DNA of 64,000 bases from Pholiota molesta (taxonomy: Eukaryota; Basidiomycota; Agaricomycetes; Agaricales; Strophariaceae): NCBI GenBank assembly GCA_014925825.1, contig JACGCK010000214.1:1-64000 (forward strand). Direction: 5' to 3'. A program made the position numbers and the translations under genes. This document shows positions 11,000 to 22,215 of this stretch, in pieces (within the stretch, counting starts at the first letter, position 1; the number at the start of each line of letters is the position of its first letter). Under the pieces are notes generated by a model. It searched no databases. It was given only the letters and a program-made list of their open reading frames with translations, and was not told the origin of the DNA.

Positions 11000-13763
11000 G
11001 TGGCCCTATCGCGCAGTGTATCACTGAGTGTAGACGTGGTTGAGTGCAAAGATGCGTTCGGTTCCAGGTTCGTGGGTATTTCAATGTTCTCAATCCTTCA
11101 CAAATTACTAAGTGCGCTATAATTAAGTGAAGCACAGAAAATACTGCTTATTAACTGGACGCTCAATTCATGTTTATAGAAAGTGAAGTCCATGTCATTC
11201 ACATCACAATACAGCTGGAGATCTAATATTTTGCCTGTATTCCTGAAAATTTACGCCGCTGGGAAATAGATGAAAAGGTCCAAAGGATGTCAACGCAAAT
11301 TCTGAGCGAGCAGAACCTATCTTCTATTCCTATTCATTATAGATAGTAAACTGAATACGCATAGCACTGCCTCGATGCGAAGCTGTGGCGACATACTGGA
11401 ATGGCCGGCGGTTGTAAATCCTGTTGAGCTCAAGGACAGAGAATGGTGGGGTCAGCTTGCAGTCAAGCCTAGCCAAGCTCAAGCGAGAAAGGTGGCGGAT
11501 ACAAGGTTAAATTTGCTAGTCAACTATCTGATATCGATACCGAATCGATTTGTCATCCATTGTGTGTTTGAGGAAAGTTAACGGCACGTCTTGATTGGGC
11601 GGCCTTAAAGAGGCGTCCTGATATACTTATACCTCTAGGTCCTGTATATGCTGAGTGTCGGTTTCCCAAGCGATCGGTGGTGGATATCTGAATCCTAACA
11701 GATGCCCTACCTGTATATCTCTGTGGGGCTGCGAAAATACACCACTGGTCACCTCCATCTGCATTTTTGGGACGAGGTATTGCTGTCTTCCCGTCGGTAA
11801 GTTTCTCTTTTCCATATCTCTCACATTGACAGTAGCCTCAGCCTGAAGCAGTATCCTGTGTGGATCCACTTGCGCTTCTTCTCCCATTCAAGTCAGGCAA
11901 GTCGTTTGGCTGCTGCATCTTCGATAGCGCCTGGAGCTGTTAGCGAGCGAACTTTCAAAGTTAGGCGCCTAAATGCACGGCAACTTGCGATCGCCGATTT
12001 CGCACGAGGGCAGTACCAAAGCGGAGTTCCCGGACCCCCGTCGAAAGCGCACAGACCACTCAGCTCGTGTTACTGCATGGCTTCATGCTCCCGAGGATGA
12101 ATTCTATTGCATCAATGCGAGGGGCTATAATTTGCCGGTTTAGTGTTCATCAACAATTAAAGATGGGGATTCTTATCATGTATACGTACCATCAAACAAC
12201 TAGAAGTACAGTGGGCGCTCATGCGCTCCAGCTTGAAGCCCCGTAGCCAATTGAAGCATAAAGATAAGGATTTCCCTCCCGAGTTCGAAGTCGGACTGAC
12301 TGTTATTACTGGAAAAATATTCGAGAACGAATGGCCTATGATAATATACATCTAAGAGGAAGGCAGGTTCTGGGGTACTGAGCAGATACATCCTCTGAAC
12401 TAGTATCAAGCACGATAGATCATATGATATTTCAATGTGATTGAGTTGCGGGTGGGAACGAGGACGAATTAAAGATGAAATCGTCTAGATAAGTCCTGCA
12501 CTTGTCCAAAAATAACTGCGTAGCGGACCGTTTATAATTATCTTCGTCCATTTATAGCCAGCCACCTTTGTATATATAACGTGGACAACGACGAGCGCAT
12601 TGCCGCCACCATCAAAATTGTGCATAGAGGATAGTTAGACTGAATGGTGAGTTGCAGACAGGGGTACATATGACAGATAATCCATGAAGGCGCTCACTTT
12701 CTGGGCGCGCCGACGATTCGGCGAAGAACATGTGGCTGATAGAGAGCGGCTGTCAAGCTAGGACATCCATTTCACTGCGTACATAGTCCGATAGTCGGTG
12801 AGGCTTCCGCTCATCCTTGCAGTCTCTGTTTATCGCCCATCTGCAGGCACGGGGGCGCTGACAATAATGTCTACATCCTTTTTCGTTGACTGTCATGAAA
12901 GATCTGCCATCGCCATGCGGTTCAGTGCTGTAAATAATATACCATTGTCAACATGGTCATTCAGCGCCTCGGAAATTTCACCTCCGGTTCTTAGACTTCG
13001 TAAATTATCTGCACTCTGGATGAGTATCAAATCCCTCGTTATACTGTTACGGCATAGGTAAGAGCTTTTTTAATATGCTATTTCTACCTCACTTGCTCCA
13101 CTCGATCCGAAATGGTGAAGATTTGTTTTGAAATGCCGGTTTGTTCACGTTCGCCACCCCGCAAACACAGTCCTCCGTACGTACGTACATGCACACAAAT
13201 AGTCACTACCCATCCAGCAATGACTCTTTCAATTGCGCCGCCCTGTATGCTCGCCTTTGTGTGAAGATGGGACGTCACTCGAAACCATAGTATTTGTGAT
13301 TTCAAAGATAACCTACTGAGACACAGCCGCTCTTCAGTTCTAGGGCATCCAAGATTAGACGTATCTATATTTCGTTGCCTCACTTATCATTGACACCTGA
13401 TGCAAAAAGCAGCGTTCCAACCTGCAGAGCGCCGTGCATTTCAATGACTGAACATGACTATTAATATCCTAATTCATAGCTTTCGATTGCCCTGTCCGTG
13501 CTGAAACGTACCGACGAGGCGTCATCGGCATAGGTATTTTTTCTGCGTATGGGACAAAGACTCGTTTTCATTGTAGTTTGCTGGGCGCTCGTCCATTATT
13601 CTTTCTTCACACGGCAGGGAACTATGTAGGCTATATAACGCGCAGGTCAAAAACGCGCATCGTTTAACTATTCCCTCCAATCTCCCCGAAATTGGACTCT
13701 GAAAGACACACCCGCCGGCGGTCGTTCCCACTTGTCTTTCCCTCATAGATATTTTTACTCGCC
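11000..13763. other. Gene-poor stretch with one decayed coding repeat
   Basis: No gene is recognised. The first 120 bases match the region upstream of the NACHT copy at 62210 (motif GTGGTTGAGTGCA and later GTTCGTGGGTATTTCAAT). A degenerate repeat at 11500-11735 is listed separately. The rest has only short random ORFs. A TATATAA box at 13632-13638 lies 126 bp before the ATG of the next gene. Confidence 0.5.
11500..11735 (+). repeat. Decayed protein-coding repeat, copy 1
   Basis: This copy matches 25610-25860 in reverse orientation. Shared stretches include CTATCTGATATCGATA and the region around GGTGGTGGATAT. Conceptual translations share YLISI..F/Y.VI.CV and later PDLYIS or PTCISL. The plus copy here is broken by stops. 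It is probably a remnant of a duplicated gene or transposon ORF of unknown type. Confidence 0.5.
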
Positions 13764-14822
13764 ATGGCTGAGCCTGCCCCCATCAATCTCGCAAAGGCCT
13801 TCGGGTTCCACTCTGAAGCCGCTGCCATCGCCTTTGCGGTCATCTACGTGCCGCTGTTCGGGTGGTTCACGCGCCAGTGCTTCGCGCGGCCCACGTATGT
13901 GTACTTCATCATCAATCTGTTTTGCCAAAGTGAGTCGCGCTAGTACCATGCCGGTTGCGGTTTAAGTACGTAGGATGGCGCTGACGCTGTCGCACGAAAG
14001 TCCGCCTGGCCGCGTTCGTGCTGCGCGCGATCCTCATCCGCGTGGATTCCGTCGGGGAGAAGCTCGCGCCTTTGATTGCAGACGAGGTCCTCTTCGGCGT
14101 GGGCTTCTTCTCGCTGCTCTATTCCGCATACACGCTCGTGCTCGATATGTGCGTCATCTCCCCCGTCCATCCCCCAGCGCGCGCATGCTCACCATCCGCC
14201 ACAGCGAAATCAAACAGAACCGGCCCCCCTCCCCGAACTTCCTCGTCCGCGTGACGAAGAACCGCCACGTCTTCCGCGTGGTCCTCATGCTCGCGGTGGT
14301 CCTGGGCGTGATGGCGTCGACGGGCACGTCGAAGAACGGCACCGTGTCGGGCACGGCGCAGACGGAGCGCAAAGTCAGCACCATCCTGTTCCTCGTGCTG
14401 ACGATTCTGCAGGCGTCGCAGACGCTGTTCCTGGTGCAGATGGACATTGCAGGTACCCTCCATCATCGCTTTATTGATTGCGTACCACGGATGGCTGACG
14501 ACGGCGTGCTTTGCTTACCTTTACCTTTACAGACCCGCACGAGAGGCGCCCGAACGAGTCTTTCGGGTCCCGGAACGCCATGACCATCCTCCTCGCGGTG
14601 TCGCTGCTGCTCATAGTGCGCGAGGGGTTCTCGACGGCGACGATGACCAATGCGCTGAAGCAGAACAACGAGCACTTCTGGTACCCGCTGATGGCGGTGC
14701 CCGAGGTGCTCGTCGTGCTCCTGCTCAGCCTGCCCGGGCTCGTGCCGCGGAAGGAGGAGATGCAGCAGCGGTACCCGGTGGCGAAGGAGATGGGGCCGGG
14801 GTCGAGTGCGAGTTTGGCGTAG
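13764..14822 (+). CDS. Seven-transmembrane integral membrane protein (283 aa, 4 exons)
   Basis: Exons are 13764-13929, 14001-14148, 14205-14452 and 14533-14822, with GT..AG borders and kept frame, giving 283 residues. Seven hydrophobic helices are visible, at about residues 19-38, 44-64, 77-101, 122-141, 160-182, 202-225 and 239-262. There is a short extracellular-type N-terminus and a cytosolic tail ending GSSASLA. The family is common in basidiomycetes and resembles receptor-like or RTA1/DUF7702-like 7-TM proteins, but no diagnostic motif lets me choose. It probably sits in the plasma membrane or an endomembrane. A TATATAA at 13632-13638 is a candidate TATA box. The second 7-TM gene at 22199 is not an obvious close paralog. 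Confidence 0.8.
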
Positions 14823-15601
14823 GTGTAGGGTGTAGGGTATCTGTAGTATGGTTTTGGAGATGGAGTGGATTGTTTGATGGATGCGCCGGGAGTGATGTAG
14901 TAATACGTGTAGTGAAGAAGTGGAAATATGCGAAATCAACTTTGGGCTTTGCTTTGGCTCGAGTCTCGCGTCTCTTCTCTTGAAGAACAGTGGATACCTA
15001 CTCTTAAATCCATTTCTACCCAATGTACTTATGTTTTCAGTGACATGGCCGCCCGGCCATGTACATTGCACACCACCTCCCTCAAGCGTCTGCATGTGGT
15101 CGACATGTTTGGCTGCTGGTAGCTGCTATGTTCAGATATACATACAGAATGAGCGCAGCGAGTACGCGCGAGCTACGCAGACAGCGGGCATGCGCGAGAC
15201 GCTGTCACGGTCGTCGTCGTTCCTGAACGCAGGCGCTGCGCTGTCTCGCAAGCATTTGCGAGCAGTCGACCACCATCCGAGATACTTTGAGTTGGAGGTT
15301 GGTTGGAGGTCGTTGGAGGTTCGTCTTGTCCCCGGCAATTTCCCCGCCGGAAGCTATGTTGTAGCCAAATATAGAGATCACACAAATGCCTACTTCGCCG
15401 GCGCGCGTTGCGCTCAAAGGCCTTCCTTCAAAGGCCAACGCGTATCGCATCGTCCTTACCACACATGAATTCCATGAGAAATCCCTTGCTGGAAGAACAT
15501 TCCACAAGCGAGCGGGGCCCACTGTGGAGGACTCCGATGACGAGGCGACGGGTCACGGAAGGCACCGCCATCAACGGACCCAGATGCAATGCGCGCCCCG
15601 C
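14823..15601. other. Intergenic between the 7-TM gene and cytochrome c
   Basis: The 3' region of the 7-TM gene is followed by about 700 bp without recognisable coding sequence. ORFs on both strands overlap one another and show no family signal. Confidence 0.5.
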
Positions 15602-15602
15602 G

Positions 15603-15607
15603 ATTGG
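15603..15607 (-). promoter_or_regulatory. Inverted CCAAT box upstream of cytochrome c
   Basis: ATTGG (CCAAT on the minus strand), in the context GCGATTGGCTG, lies 192 bp before the cytochrome c start codon. Fungal respiratory genes, cytochrome c included, are classically controlled by the HAP CCAAT-binding complex, so this is a plausible activator site. The assignment rests on position and motif only. A pyrimidine-rich tract and TATAAT-like sequence follow at 15750-15793. Confidence 0.35.
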
Positions 15608-15794
15608 CTGCGCGGACGAAACCGGAACCGTCACATGACACTGCCAACGCTCAAAAAGTTTGTGAAAGCCGGGGACACCTCTCTCCACCTCATCCACCAC
15701 CACCCACCGCCCACTGCCCCGAGCCCGCGCTACGCCGCCCTCGCCTTATTCTCCTGTATAATCTCCCTTATTCCCCTCTACTTCTTCTCTAGAC

Positions 15795-16372
15795 ATGCCT
15801 TTCCAAACCGGTGCGTCGTCTCATGGATGTCTGACGAGCTACGCGCGGGGGTGCTGATACCTTCCCGTTTGTAGGTGACTCTGCCAAGGGTGCGTCCCTC
15901 TTCAAGACACGGTGCGCGCAGTGCCACACCGTCGGCGCCGGCGAGCCGAACAAGGTCGGCCCCAACCTGCACGGGTGCGTATTCCCTCTGCCTGCCTGTG
16001 CATAAGCGCCAGCTCACCGTCCGCTTTTTGTGTGCAGGCTCTTCGGGCGCAAGTCCGGCCAGGTCGAGAGCTTCTCGTACACCGCGGCGAACGTGAACAA
16101 GGGCGTGACGTGGGACGAGCACACGCTGTTCGAGTACCTCGAGAACCCCAAAAAGGTGCGTTCCTTCCGTACCTTTGGTGTTGCGCTCTTACACTAACGG
16201 AACGCGCTGTGTAGTACATCCCCGGTACGAAGATGGCCTTTGCTGGCTTGAAGAAGGACAAGGACAGGAACGACCTTATCACCTACCTCAAGGAGTCGGT
16301 AAGTCCCCCCTTCCCACCTCCCACCTCTCGTCTAAGTAACGCTAACACGCCCCCGCTTCGCAGACCGCCTAA
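15795..16372 (+). CDS. CYC1: Cytochrome c (108 aa, 5 exons)
   Basis: Exons are 15795-15810, 15875-15974, 16038-16155, 16215-16298 and 16364-16372, joining to 108 residues. The haem-attachment motif CAQCH is at residues 19-23, followed by the conserved [15 protein letters not shown]. The axial methionine lies in PGTKMAF, and the C-terminal helix reads LITYLKES. The protein carries electrons from complex III to complex IV in the mitochondrial intermembrane space and is imported without a cleaved presequence, which fits the absence of one here. The last exon encodes only TA plus stop, so the 3' splice site at 16361-16363 matters for the natural end. It is intact and looks like a functional single-copy gene. 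Confidence 0.97.
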
Positions 16373-17356
16373 GGCGCCCCTCCTCCCTGCATCCGCCGCG
16401 CAGACGCAGGCGGCTGGCCTTGCAACGCGCTACAGCCTAATTTTACCACACTACGCCTGTGCCGTTGCAAGAAGATCTGTATACTACCTAGACGCGATCG
16501 TACCAGCCATTTGTTGTTCTACGCTGCCCCACACCCCTATTATATCTCCCCCCTCATCTGGAATAGATTGGTTCTTTTATTTATTTTTCATATTGGCGGG
16601 CGGGATACGTCTTGCCTGCGTGTATATTGAGTTGGTAGGATGACGTCACCCGTGGTGGACGTGCTGGTTCCTTTGAGTGTTATTTTAGGGTCGTCGATGC
16701 TATTTTGCGTCTCTTCGCACACGTCCCATATACGTCCGTTGAGCGTCAGGGAATGGCTTCACATTGACCAGGAACTTACAATAGCTTGCAATAGCCTCGC
16801 ATGTGGAGTTCCTGTTCCTTGTCCGAACAAGCTGACGCAGTATCCTGGTCAGATCTCGTTGTGTATGACGGCGACTATGATGCTCAGCAAGACCTCGTAC
16901 ATCCCGAACATATTTCGTTGTGCATGGTGGAGTAGTACTGACAAAAACGCAATGAGATCGTGTTGCAGAAACAACGGCACCAGGTTGGTCGTTGGAACGC
17001 GGCCTCTACCATAAGTCGATGTAAGTAGTAGTCATTCCATTTGTGTGTTTCTCCGTGGTCGCTTCCCAGGCAATTTTTCCTTTCGTGCAGTTCATAGTAA
17101 GGTGCTCAACTTTCTGAACTCACTAGGATAGAAAACGTCTTTTTACACAACTTTTACAACTCTTTCAATATTTCAATTTGAGTTCCTATGGCGTGTACAC
17201 GTGACTCAAAGCCCAGAGCGTCTGATGCGGAGCTCGATTTCCGTCCAAAGCCCCCTCTCGACCCAACCACAACCCCCAAATACCCCCCTCCTCCTCTCCT
17301 GCAACGAAGTTGAACAAACCCACATCTAATACACACACTCAAGCGACCGCAATTAG
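16373..17356. other. Intergenic between cytochrome c and YPI1
   Basis: This contains the 3' region of cytochrome c and the promoter of the next gene. A 124-codon ORF (16640-17014) has no family signal and ordinary intergenic composition, so it is not called. Confidence 0.5.
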
Positions 17357-18008
17357 ATGGACACATCCCTCCGGCCTAGGGCCTCGACGTCGGCGCCCCC
17401 CGACGGCTCGCGCACGATGACGATTACCAGCACGAGCGCCCCGCCACGGGCGGACACCGGCGACGCTGTAGGCGCCCTTCGCCTGCGCCCCCCACAAAGA
17501 GGGGGGAACAGGGTGGCGTGGGACGAGGACGTGGTGGACAACGAGGGCGCGGGGCGGAAGAAGTCGAAGAGTACGTCCCTGTCTGCTTGGGTTTATCGCG
17601 GGGTCTTCCCATCGTGGGTTGTCTGGAGGCTGATTTGATTTGGGGAGTAGTATGCTGTATTTACCACAAGCCGAAGCGGTACGACGAGTCCTCCGACGAG
17701 TCCTCGGACTCGGAGGGCGAGGACCATCCGCATCCACATCCGCATCCGCACAACCACCCACATCCACATCATCAACATCAACATCCACATCAACACCCAC
17801 ACGCGCACCCGACCGGGGCACAGTCCGAGCCCGTGCTGGGGCAGGAGCCGCACCCGCCCGGCGAGGTGCACGGCGTGGAGCAGGAGGAGGAGGCGAATGC
17901 GTATGAAAGGGGGCCGAAGGGGAAGCGGAAGGCCGTGTGTGAGTCCTCTTTTTGTGTTGATGTGGTTGGGCGCTGACGCTGACGCTGATGTGGGAGGATG
18001 TAGCTTGA
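17357..18008 (+). CDS. YPI1: Type 1 protein phosphatase inhibitor, YPI1/PPP1R11 family (168 aa, 3 exons)
   Basis: Exons are 17357-17570, 17651-17938 and 18004-18008. The join rebuilds the family core: RVAWDEDVVDNE (residues 52-63, containing the RVxW-type PP1-docking motif), then KKSKICCIYHKPKRYDESS across the first splice. Members bind and modulate PP1 (Glc7), mostly in the nucleus, in ion homeostasis and glucose control. After the core comes an acidic stretch and then a His-Pro-rich run (17730-17810) of about 25 residues alternating HP, HQ and HN. This is unusually long and could bind metal. The last exon adds only the end of a serine codon and the stop. Nearby TFIIF beta is convergent. Confidence 0.9.
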
Positions 18009-18596
18009 GCTCGAGGAACACTGGATGGAGCTTTGGGTCGCCAACCACACTCTGTCTGTGTCCGACATGTTATCGTTTGACCCTCTACACGTTCTCCATC
18101 CATTCGACGCCGCATTCAACTAGCATTCACGGATTTGCATACATCGGTCGGGACTCGCCTATTCGTTTCTCTTTGACACATGTCGTCGTGTATATTCTGT
18201 ACTCCAATAATCAGGAAGATTCATGTATCACATTTTTATAAGACATCGCATCCGCTTTGAAAAGGAGTCGCCTTCTACATCAGTTACTTGCATTCGCGAA
18301 TATATATGATTCGCGATACATTTTGTGTCTCTACTACCCTACCCGCTCAGTGGCGCAATACGATTGCACACCACAACTCGAATCGCGGATTAAAATAATA
18401 AAATGCTATAATACAGGGGTCGTGTGTATGTAAAATCTCGTAAAATCGTCCTCGACGCATCCGCATCCCTGTGCACCTCGTGCCCTTCCGCATGCATCAT
18501 CCACACCGTCGTCTGCATCGGTAGTAGGGAGTAGGTAGTTTGAGAGGAATCGGAGCAGAGTTTTGGTGGTGGTGGTGGTGGTGGTAGTGCAAGGCG
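18009..18596. other. Convergent 3' regions of YPI1 and TFIIF beta, with a GGT microsatellite
   Basis: No gene is seen. A (GGT)n tract at about 18563-18588 lies just past the stop codon of the TFIIF beta gene. AT-rich stretches such as 18380-18415 are suitable for polyadenylation. Confidence 0.55.
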
Positions 18597-19909
18597 TTAT
18601 GACACCTCCTCCATATCCTCGTCCTCGTCCTCCTCGTCCTCGTCCCCAAACTCGTCCTCGTCCTCCATCTTGTAGTCCGCCGGCGTACTCGGGCCCGGCA
18701 CGTTCTCTGCCTTCATCTACCCGCAGCATGATCAACAAAGGTAACGGCGATCCAGACCCAAAAACAACCACTCACCGACCCATCCCGGAACGCCTCCTGC
18801 AGCTCCCACAGCCCATTCCACTCCCCCGCCTTGTGCAGGAACGCGATCTCCGACAACACCTCCTTGAGGTACACCTCCGGCTGCTGCGTGCGGTCGCGCA
18901 GGGGCTTGATGCCCCAGCGCGGCGTCTGCCGGAAGAGCGCGAAGAGCTGGTCGAGCAGCTGGTTCCGCGGGATGCGCGCCATGCGCTCGAAGGTGCCTTT
19001 TGCGGGCTTGGGCTTGGTTTTCTGTCAATGTCAAGGTGTTCGTCAGCCTCATCGCTCACCCCGAAGAAAGCAAGCAGCACGGATAGAGAGAGAAGAGAGA
19101 AGAGAGGGAGGAAGGCACGCACGATAAAGTCCCCAAACGCATTCCCCGCGCCCACGCCCACCCCGCTCGTCAGCCGGTTGATCCCGCCCTTCCCGCCCGG
19201 CACGTCCGCCGTGTCCATCATCCGTATCGTCCTTGCCGGCGTCGTGTACTTCCTGTGCCTTTCCTTCACCTGCCTCCTATACCGCGCGGAGAAGGCGGGG
19301 CGGAGGCTCGCCTCGTGCTTGATGCGCCCTGTGAGGATCGTGGTGCGCGCGCGCGTGGAGGCGGTGGCGGCCGCGGCGCTCGCGCCCGTGCTCAGGCTCG
19401 CGTCCTTGGGCCGCTCGGCGACGACGATCTGGTTCTCGACGGCGTCGTTCACCATGTCCAGCTCGTACGCGTCGGGCTCCGCCCCCGTTGAGGGGTACGC
19501 CGTCGCGCTATCGAACACCGGGCGGCCGGGGAGGGGGGCGGGGAGGGGGGTGTTGGGGGAGGAGGGGTCGATGTTGGGCGGGAGGAAGAGCACGATGCGC
19601 TCTTTGCGCTCTGAGGTGGCGGGGTACACGCGCAAAGTGGCCAGGTGCACGTCTTCTTGGGCGACGGCGGCCCAGCGCTCCATGAGGAACTTCGGGACCT
19701 GCGGGGGTGGGCGTGGCGTGTCAGTTCATGGCAGGCACACGGCACACGGCGGGGGAGAGGAAGGGATGGGAGGGTGGAGGACGTACCTTGACGAGCCAGA
19801 TGCGCCCGTTGCCCTGGTCGAGCATGAGCTGCTCGTCGGGGTCCGGCTGCGCGTCGTCCTCAGGCGCGGTCTCCGCGTCGAAGGGCTTCTTCTCGTCCTC
19901 GACGTCCAT
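18597..19909 (-). CDS. TFG2: Transcription initiation factor IIF subunit beta (354 aa, 4 exons)
   Basis: Exons (descending): 19909-19787, 19698-19123, 19021-18776, 18716-18597, all GT..AG and in frame. The N-terminal domain starts after an acidic leader with IWLVKVPKFLMERW (residues 37-50), the RAP30 triple-barrel signature. A linker is followed by a basic segment (RYRRQVKERHRKY) and a C-terminal winged helix (RIPRNQLLDQLFALF, then RWGIKPLRD and FLHKAGEWNG). The protein ends in a DE-rich acidic tail. TFIIF beta dimerises with TFIIF alpha, escorts RNA polymerase II to the promoter and helps start-site choice; it acts in the nucleus. The antisense strand carries a 459-codon ORF which I regard as a shadow. 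The gene looks intact. Confidence 0.95.
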
Positions 19910-20269
19910 CGCACTGGGTCGGTCGGTTCCGTGCGCTTGTAAATATGGGGGGTGGTGTGGGGTTGTGTGCTTGCGGTCGGCGGGTTGCGTATGGTGGGAC
20001 GGAGCGACGGGTCAGGCGGACGTGCGGGAGATAGTGGGAGGAGGGAGGAGGGAGAGGCGGCACAGCGGGCGGATGACGCGAGAACGAGGATACGTAAGCA
20101 ATGCAGGAGCCACCTCGAGGCGGAGCTTCAAATTGGCACGGCATCTGTCGGCGACATAGGGCTTAGCGCTTAGCGCTTAGCGCTCAACCAACGCTCAACG
20201 AGTTGATATTCTAATCGATGGCGTCTCCACAGGTTAAAGTTATGGAGCGGGAGATGCCAAGGGATTCGG
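19910..20269. other. Promoter-side region of TFIIF beta
   Basis: This GC-rich 5' flank contains a triple tandem GCTTAGC-type repeat (about 20160-20182). No coding sequence is recognised. Confidence 0.4.
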
Positions 20270-20715
20270 AAGACCTACAGAGCATAACCAATCAAATTTC
20301 TTCGGTTATCTCGCGATGACCAGTTCTGAGTTCATCAGCGCTACGCAAGCGCTACGACTGTATCCCGTCAACAGTCCATAGTATCTCGTGCCTTCCATTC
20401 TAGCCGTTCATACAAACTTGGGCACCGCGACTTCTGATATATACCCGTGCGCCTGAGCTAGCAACTGTTGTCCAGGGACAAGCGCTAATCTCTATGCATT
20501 CGACGCCCGGAATCCTTCCTTTTGAAAGAAATGGAGGCCAGGTCGAATAGCGTTGCTGATCTGCACAGGGTAATTTTTACGGTCAAGTTCAGCAGCGGTA
20601 GATGCCAAGGAAGCGAAATATATATTAGACATGTCAAATGAGGCGCGCAGTGTTCTTAACTTCTAACCATAGTCACTGCATATCTTGCACACGTGTCTAT
20701 GAAAAGCGCCTACGT
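20270..20715 (+). repeat. 5'-region repeat of the 22199 gene, unit 1 (includes a start-like ATG)
   Basis: This is similar to the DNA directly upstream of the 7-TM gene at 22199. It contains ATCTCG(T/C)GCCTTCCATTC, GATATATACCCGTGCG, GAGCTAGCAACTGTTGT, and then GAAATGGAGGCCAGGTCG, which repeats the gene's own start codon context at 20529. After about 40 codons the frame stops, so it is a promoter-plus-first-codons duplicate without a gene body. Confidence 0.7.
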
Positions 20716-20880
20716 TGAGCGCCTATAGAACATAATATAAAAAATTTCCTAGTCATCTCACGATGTGTTTTATCGGCGCTAGTTTTACTACCTTACCCTG
20801 TCAACAACTCGTCCCTTCCATTCCGGCCACTCGGACAAGCTCGGATATTGCGATTTCTGATATATACCCATCACGATGTT
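20716..20880 (+). repeat. 5'-region repeat, unit 2 (partial)
   Basis: It starts with AGCGCCTATAGAACATAAT and ends around GATATATACCCATC. It carries only the distal half of the unit and lacks the start-codon part. Confidence 0.6.
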
Positions 20881-21305
20881 CAGCGTCTACAGAGCATAAT
20901 GAACTAAATTTTCGTGGTCATCACTGACAGCGCTGCGACTGTAACCCCTCAACAGCCCATATTATCTCGTGCCTTCCATTCTAGCCACTCGGACAAGCTC
21001 GAGCCATCGCGACTTCTGAGATATACCCGTGCGGCCGAGCTAGCAACTGTTGTATAGGGACAGGCGCTAATCTATATGCATTCGACGCCCCGAATTCCTT
21101 CCTTCTGAGAGAAATAAAGGCCAGGTCGTGTAGCGTTTCTGATCTCCGCAGGGTGTTTTTCATGGTCAAGTTCAGCAGCGGCAGATGCCAAGGGAGCGAA
21201 TAATATATCAGACATGTCAAATGAGACGCGCAGTGTTCTAAACTTATAACTATAGTCACTGCATATCTTACATGTGTGCCTATAAAAACCATCTCTCTTC
21301 AGCGC
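20881..21305 (+). repeat. 5'-region repeat, unit 3 (start codon lost)
   Basis: This unit is nearly full. The block equivalent to the gene's initiation site reads GAAATAAAGGCCAGGTCG (around 21110), so the ATG has become ATA. It continues with the same CAGCGG(C/T)AGATGCCAAGG and ACATGTCAAATGAG blocks as unit 1. Confidence 0.65.
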
Positions 21306-21500
21306 CTATAGACCTTCAAGCTTCATGAACCAAATCTTCGTGGTTATCTCGCGATGGACAGTTCATCGGCGCTAATTTTACTACCGTACCCCTTGAACAG
21401 TCTGTATCATCTCGTCCCCTCCATTTCGGCCGCTCGGGAACCGCGCCTTCTGCGATTGTTCTTGCGCTTGAGCTAGCAACTCTTATTTATAAGGACGACA
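21306..21500 (+). repeat. 5'-region repeat, unit 4 (partial)
   Basis: It shares GGTTATCTCGCGATG, the TCGGCGCTAATTTTACTACCGTACCCC block and GAGCTAGCAACT with the other units, and then diverges. Between 21500 and 21900 I see nothing recognisable. Confidence 0.55.
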
Positions 21501-21899
21501 ATATCTTTCGACCTTGATCGCTCGCCCGCCGAGACTCTCTGTACATTCACCCCGCATTCCTGGCGCGAGCGAGCTCCACTCAAATCATGGTCACGGCAAT
21601 TTAGCGCTCAACGAGTTTGATGTTCTATATTCCAGAAATTAGGATGAAAGTGATGAAAAAATAGGAAGATAGTTTCAGTCTCTAAAACACTGTTATGAAC
21701 AGCCTCACCAAAGGAAGGCGGCCAGAATGCACCTAAGTATCCGGAACCGCTACCGAACAGGAACAACAACTCTCATCAATCCTTCTATTTGCTAATTTGC
21801 ACGAATTAATTTTCATGGATGTTAAGATTCGAAAGACCTATAAATTATGCTCAATATAAAGACACGTAATTACACCGACTGTAATCACTCACTAGGAAA

Positions 21900-22215
21900 C
21901 CATGAGCGAAAGGTATATCAGGCATGTCAAATGAGGCGTGAGCGCCTATAGAACACAATGAACTAACTTCCCTGGTTATCTCGCTATGAACAGTTCGTCG
22001 GGGCTAATTTTGCTACCGTACCCCGTCAACAGTTCATATCATCTCGTCCCTTCCATTCAGGCCGCTCGGACAAGCTGGAACACCGCGGATTACGAGGTAT
22101 ATCCATGCGCTTGAGCTAGCAACTATTATATAGGGACAACGCCCCGGCTTCGGCTCTAATCTTTTTACATTTGACACCCCGAATTCCATCCAGAAGAAAT
22201 GGAGGCCAGGTCGGC
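21900..22215 (+). promoter_or_regulatory. 5' flank of the 22199 gene (unit 5 of the repeat)
   Basis: This is the unit attached to the live gene. It contains ATATCATCTCGTCCCTTCCATTC, a GAGCTAGCAACTATTATATAGGG stretch with a possible TATA element (ATTATATAG, about 22120-22132), and ends with AGAAATGGAGGCCAGG. It presumably drives the 7-TM gene. No transcription-factor site can be named. Confidence 0.45.

Noticed and set aside
16640..17014. 124-codon ORF after cytochrome c
   Set aside because: No family resemblance, no introns and no promoter signs; probably chance.
18563..19942. 459-codon ORF on the plus strand
   Set aside because: It is antisense to the TFIIF beta gene, whose domains and four splice junctions are clear on the minus strand. 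The long frame follows from GC-rich third positions.
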